DNA from: Hydrogenophilales bacterium
Lineage (GTDB): Bacteria; Pseudomonadota; Gammaproteobacteria; Burkholderiales; Thiobacillaceae
Assembly: GCA_011391655.1 (NCBI GenBank)
Contig: JAABQE010000267.1
Coordinates: 1-6,960 of the forward strand
Direction: 5' to 3'
DNA length: 6,960 bases
The notes beneath the pieces were generated by a model. It searched no databases. It was given only the letters and a program-made list of their open reading frames with translations, and was not told the origin of the DNA. This document shows positions 5,608-6,960 of the stretch, one piece after another (the first letter of the stretch is position 1; each line of letters begins with the position of its first letter). The translations under genes were made by a program, and so were the position numbers.

Positions 5608-6960
5608 GTGACCCATCTTTCCTCTCCTCCATTTCAGACCAAAATCAATACGCTGGAAGATGAGCTTCACCTGCGCAACCAGCAGATTGCCCTGTTCAAG
5701 GAAGTCGTTACCGCAGTCCGCGAACGGCTTGACCTTGAAAGCATCTTTCAAATGGTGGCCACCTTTGCCCAAGACCTGATCCAGGCTGAGACCATCCTGA
5801 TTCCCGTATTGGATGAAGACAGCACCCACTACACCTATCGCGCAGGTTCAGGAGTCAATGCAGACGAGATCGTGGGAGAAAGCCTGGATATCAGTTTGGG
5901 CATCTGCGGCTGGGTATGGAAACATCGCCGCCCCTGGTGGCGCGGCGTTCTCAACGAACTCGATGAAGCAGAACGCAACCAGTGGGAAAAAGAAGTGGGC
6001 AGCGTCATTCTTGTCCCGCTGGTGGGCCGTAACAATTTTCTGGGCGGGATTGCCGGGGTCAACAAAGTGGGGGGAGGCGACTTCAACCAGCATGACCTCG
6101 ACATGCTGACCTTGCTGGCCAGCCAGATTGCAACTGCAATCGACAACAACAACCTGCTCGAACAACTGGAACAGGCCAACCAGAATCTGTACGCTGAAAA
6201 AGAAAAGGCCCAGGTCACCCTCTCCTCGATTGGCGATGCCGTGATCACGACCGATACCGAAGGCCGGGTCGACTACCTGAATCCCGTTGCAGAACGTCTT
6301 TTCGAGACGACCCCGAGCGAGGCCAGACAACAACACCTGTCCAGTTTGGGTACCCTGCTGATTGAAGAAAACCGCCAACCGGCAAAAGGCCTGGTGGAAT
6401 ATTGTCTGGGTGAAGGGCGTTTACCCAGTCAATTCAATACGCTCATTTTCACCAAGAAAGATGGGCAAGATGTATATCTCGAGCCCAACGCAGCCCCCAT
6501 CCGTGACCATGATGGGCGCACCACCGGCATCGTTTTCGTCTTCCACGATGTCAGCCAGACCCATGAGCTGACCCAGCAACTGTCCCATCAATCCACGCAT
6601 GACGTGTTGACCGGCCTGTTCAACCGGCGTGATTTCGAAATCAAGGTAAAACAGGCCATTCGCGATGCCGACCTGACCGTCAAAGAACACAGCCTGCTGT
6701 ACATGGACCTCGATCAATTCAAGGTCATCAATGACACCTGCGGCCATATTGCCGGTGACGAACTGCTGAAACAATACACATCGAAACTCTCCGAAGTGGT
6801 GCGTCACGGTGACACCCTGGCCCGGGTCGGTGGCGATGAGTTCGGACTGCTTCTGGAAAACTGTTCAAACCAGCAGGCGTTGCTGGTCGCCAACAAGATT
6901 CAGGACATGACGCAGCAATTCCGTTTTTCCTGGGAAGACAAAAACTTTGGCATCGGTATC
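5608..6960 (+). CDS. GAF-PAS-GGDEF signalling protein, probable diguanylate cyclase (3' end outside window)
   Basis: The frame is open from a stop at 5566-5568 to the right edge, so the gene continues beyond the window. Counting from GTG 5608, it starts with a short coiled coil (about residues 12-41, KINTLEDELHLRNQQ), then a GAF sensor domain (about 42-182), a second short coiled linker (180-203), a PAS domain (about 203-318, IGDAVITTDTEGR onward) and a GGDEF domain beginning near residue 331 (HDVLTGLFNRR). The GGDEF motif is intact at 408-412 and MDLDQFKVIND provides the usual metal and substrate residues, so c-di-GMP synthesis is likely. RHGD (399-402), five residues before GGDEF, fits the RxxD inhibitory site. 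No membrane segment is seen. The start is uncertain: no ATG lies near the N-terminus, GTG 5608 and TTG 5575 are the only plausible starts, and neither has a clear SD. The style of this GGDEF domain is often followed by an EAL domain, which would lie outside the window. Confidence 0.88.
   Translation, partial: MTHLSSPPFQTKINTLEDELHLRNQQIALFKEVVTAVRERLDLESIFQMVATFAQDLIQAETILIPVLDEDSTHYTYRAGSGVNADEIVGESLDISLGICGWVWKHRRPWWRGVLNELDEAERNQWEKEVGSVILVPLVGRNNFLGGIAGVNKVGGGDFNQHDLDMLTLLASQIATAIDNNNLLEQLEQANQNLYAEKEKAQVTLSSIGDAVITTDTEGRVDYLNPVAERLFETTPSEARQQHLSSLGTLLIEENRQPAKGLVEYCLGEGRLPSQFNTLIFTKKDGQDVYLEPNAAPIRDHDGRTTGIVFVFHDVSQTHELTQQLSHQSTHDVLTGLFNRRDFEIKVKQAIRDADLTVKEHSLLYMDLDQFKVINDTCGHIAGDELLKQYTSKLSEVVRHGDTLARVGGDEFGLLLENCSNQQALLVANKIQDMTQQFRFSWEDKNFGIGI

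Noticed and set aside
5848..6378. Minus-strand open frame opposite the GAF and PAS domains
   Set aside because: The plus strand clearly encodes continuous GAF-PAS-GGDEF homology here, so this is a shadow of that gene.

Overview
The window reads as chromosomal DNA from a GC-rich proteobacterium, most likely a betaproteobacterium. This is inferred from the gene content and protein style (separate CcoN, CcoO, CcoQ and CcoP, a FixH of the 'GMVVGDYYKAGLAINQ' type, and a DUF3149 microprotein beside the oxidase), not from a marker gene. I recognised no rRNA, tRNA, insertion sequence, phage gene or CRISPR array.

Positions 1-2221 hold the cbb3-type cytochrome c oxidase structural genes: the 3' end of ccoN (catalytic haem/CuB subunit), then complete ccoO (mono-haem c), ccoQ (small membrane subunit) and ccoP (di-haem c). 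They are tightly packed. Two Shine-Dalgarno (SD) sites overlap or abut the previous gene's stop codon, so the set is almost certainly one operon. Together these subunits form the high-affinity terminal oxidase used at low oxygen. Its promoter and any FNR site lie upstream, outside the window.

Positions 2222-2332 form a 111-base gap containing two back-to-back inverted repeats, one with a 19-bp stem including two G-U pairs. No U-tract follows, which suggests an mRNA processing or stability element rather than a classical terminator.

Positions 2333-4807 hold the accessory genes: ccoG (iron-sulfur membrane protein, the cupric reductase of cbb3 assembly), a fixH-like gene, a 44-residue DUF3149 protein, and a 99-residue two-helix membrane protein with a cysteine-rich tail. 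The copper ATPase gene ccoI/fixI and ccoS, often found next to ccoGH, do not follow here.

Positions 4843-5400 on the minus strand encode a PyrR-like phosphoribosyltransferase, convergent with the cco-side genes. After a region of about 200 bases lying between divergent genes, a signalling gene runs off the right edge on the plus strand from about 5608. It encodes a coiled coil, then GAF, PAS and GGDEF domains with an intact inhibitory-site motif. This is a likely diguanylate cyclase, perhaps continuing into an EAL domain beyond the window.

The window is mostly a recognisable respiratory locus. The less-described parts are the ccoP-ccoG double hairpin, the small cysteine-tailed membrane protein, the DUF3149 microprotein and the altered PRPP loop of the phosphoribosyltransferase. 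I see no strong case for a wholly new system.
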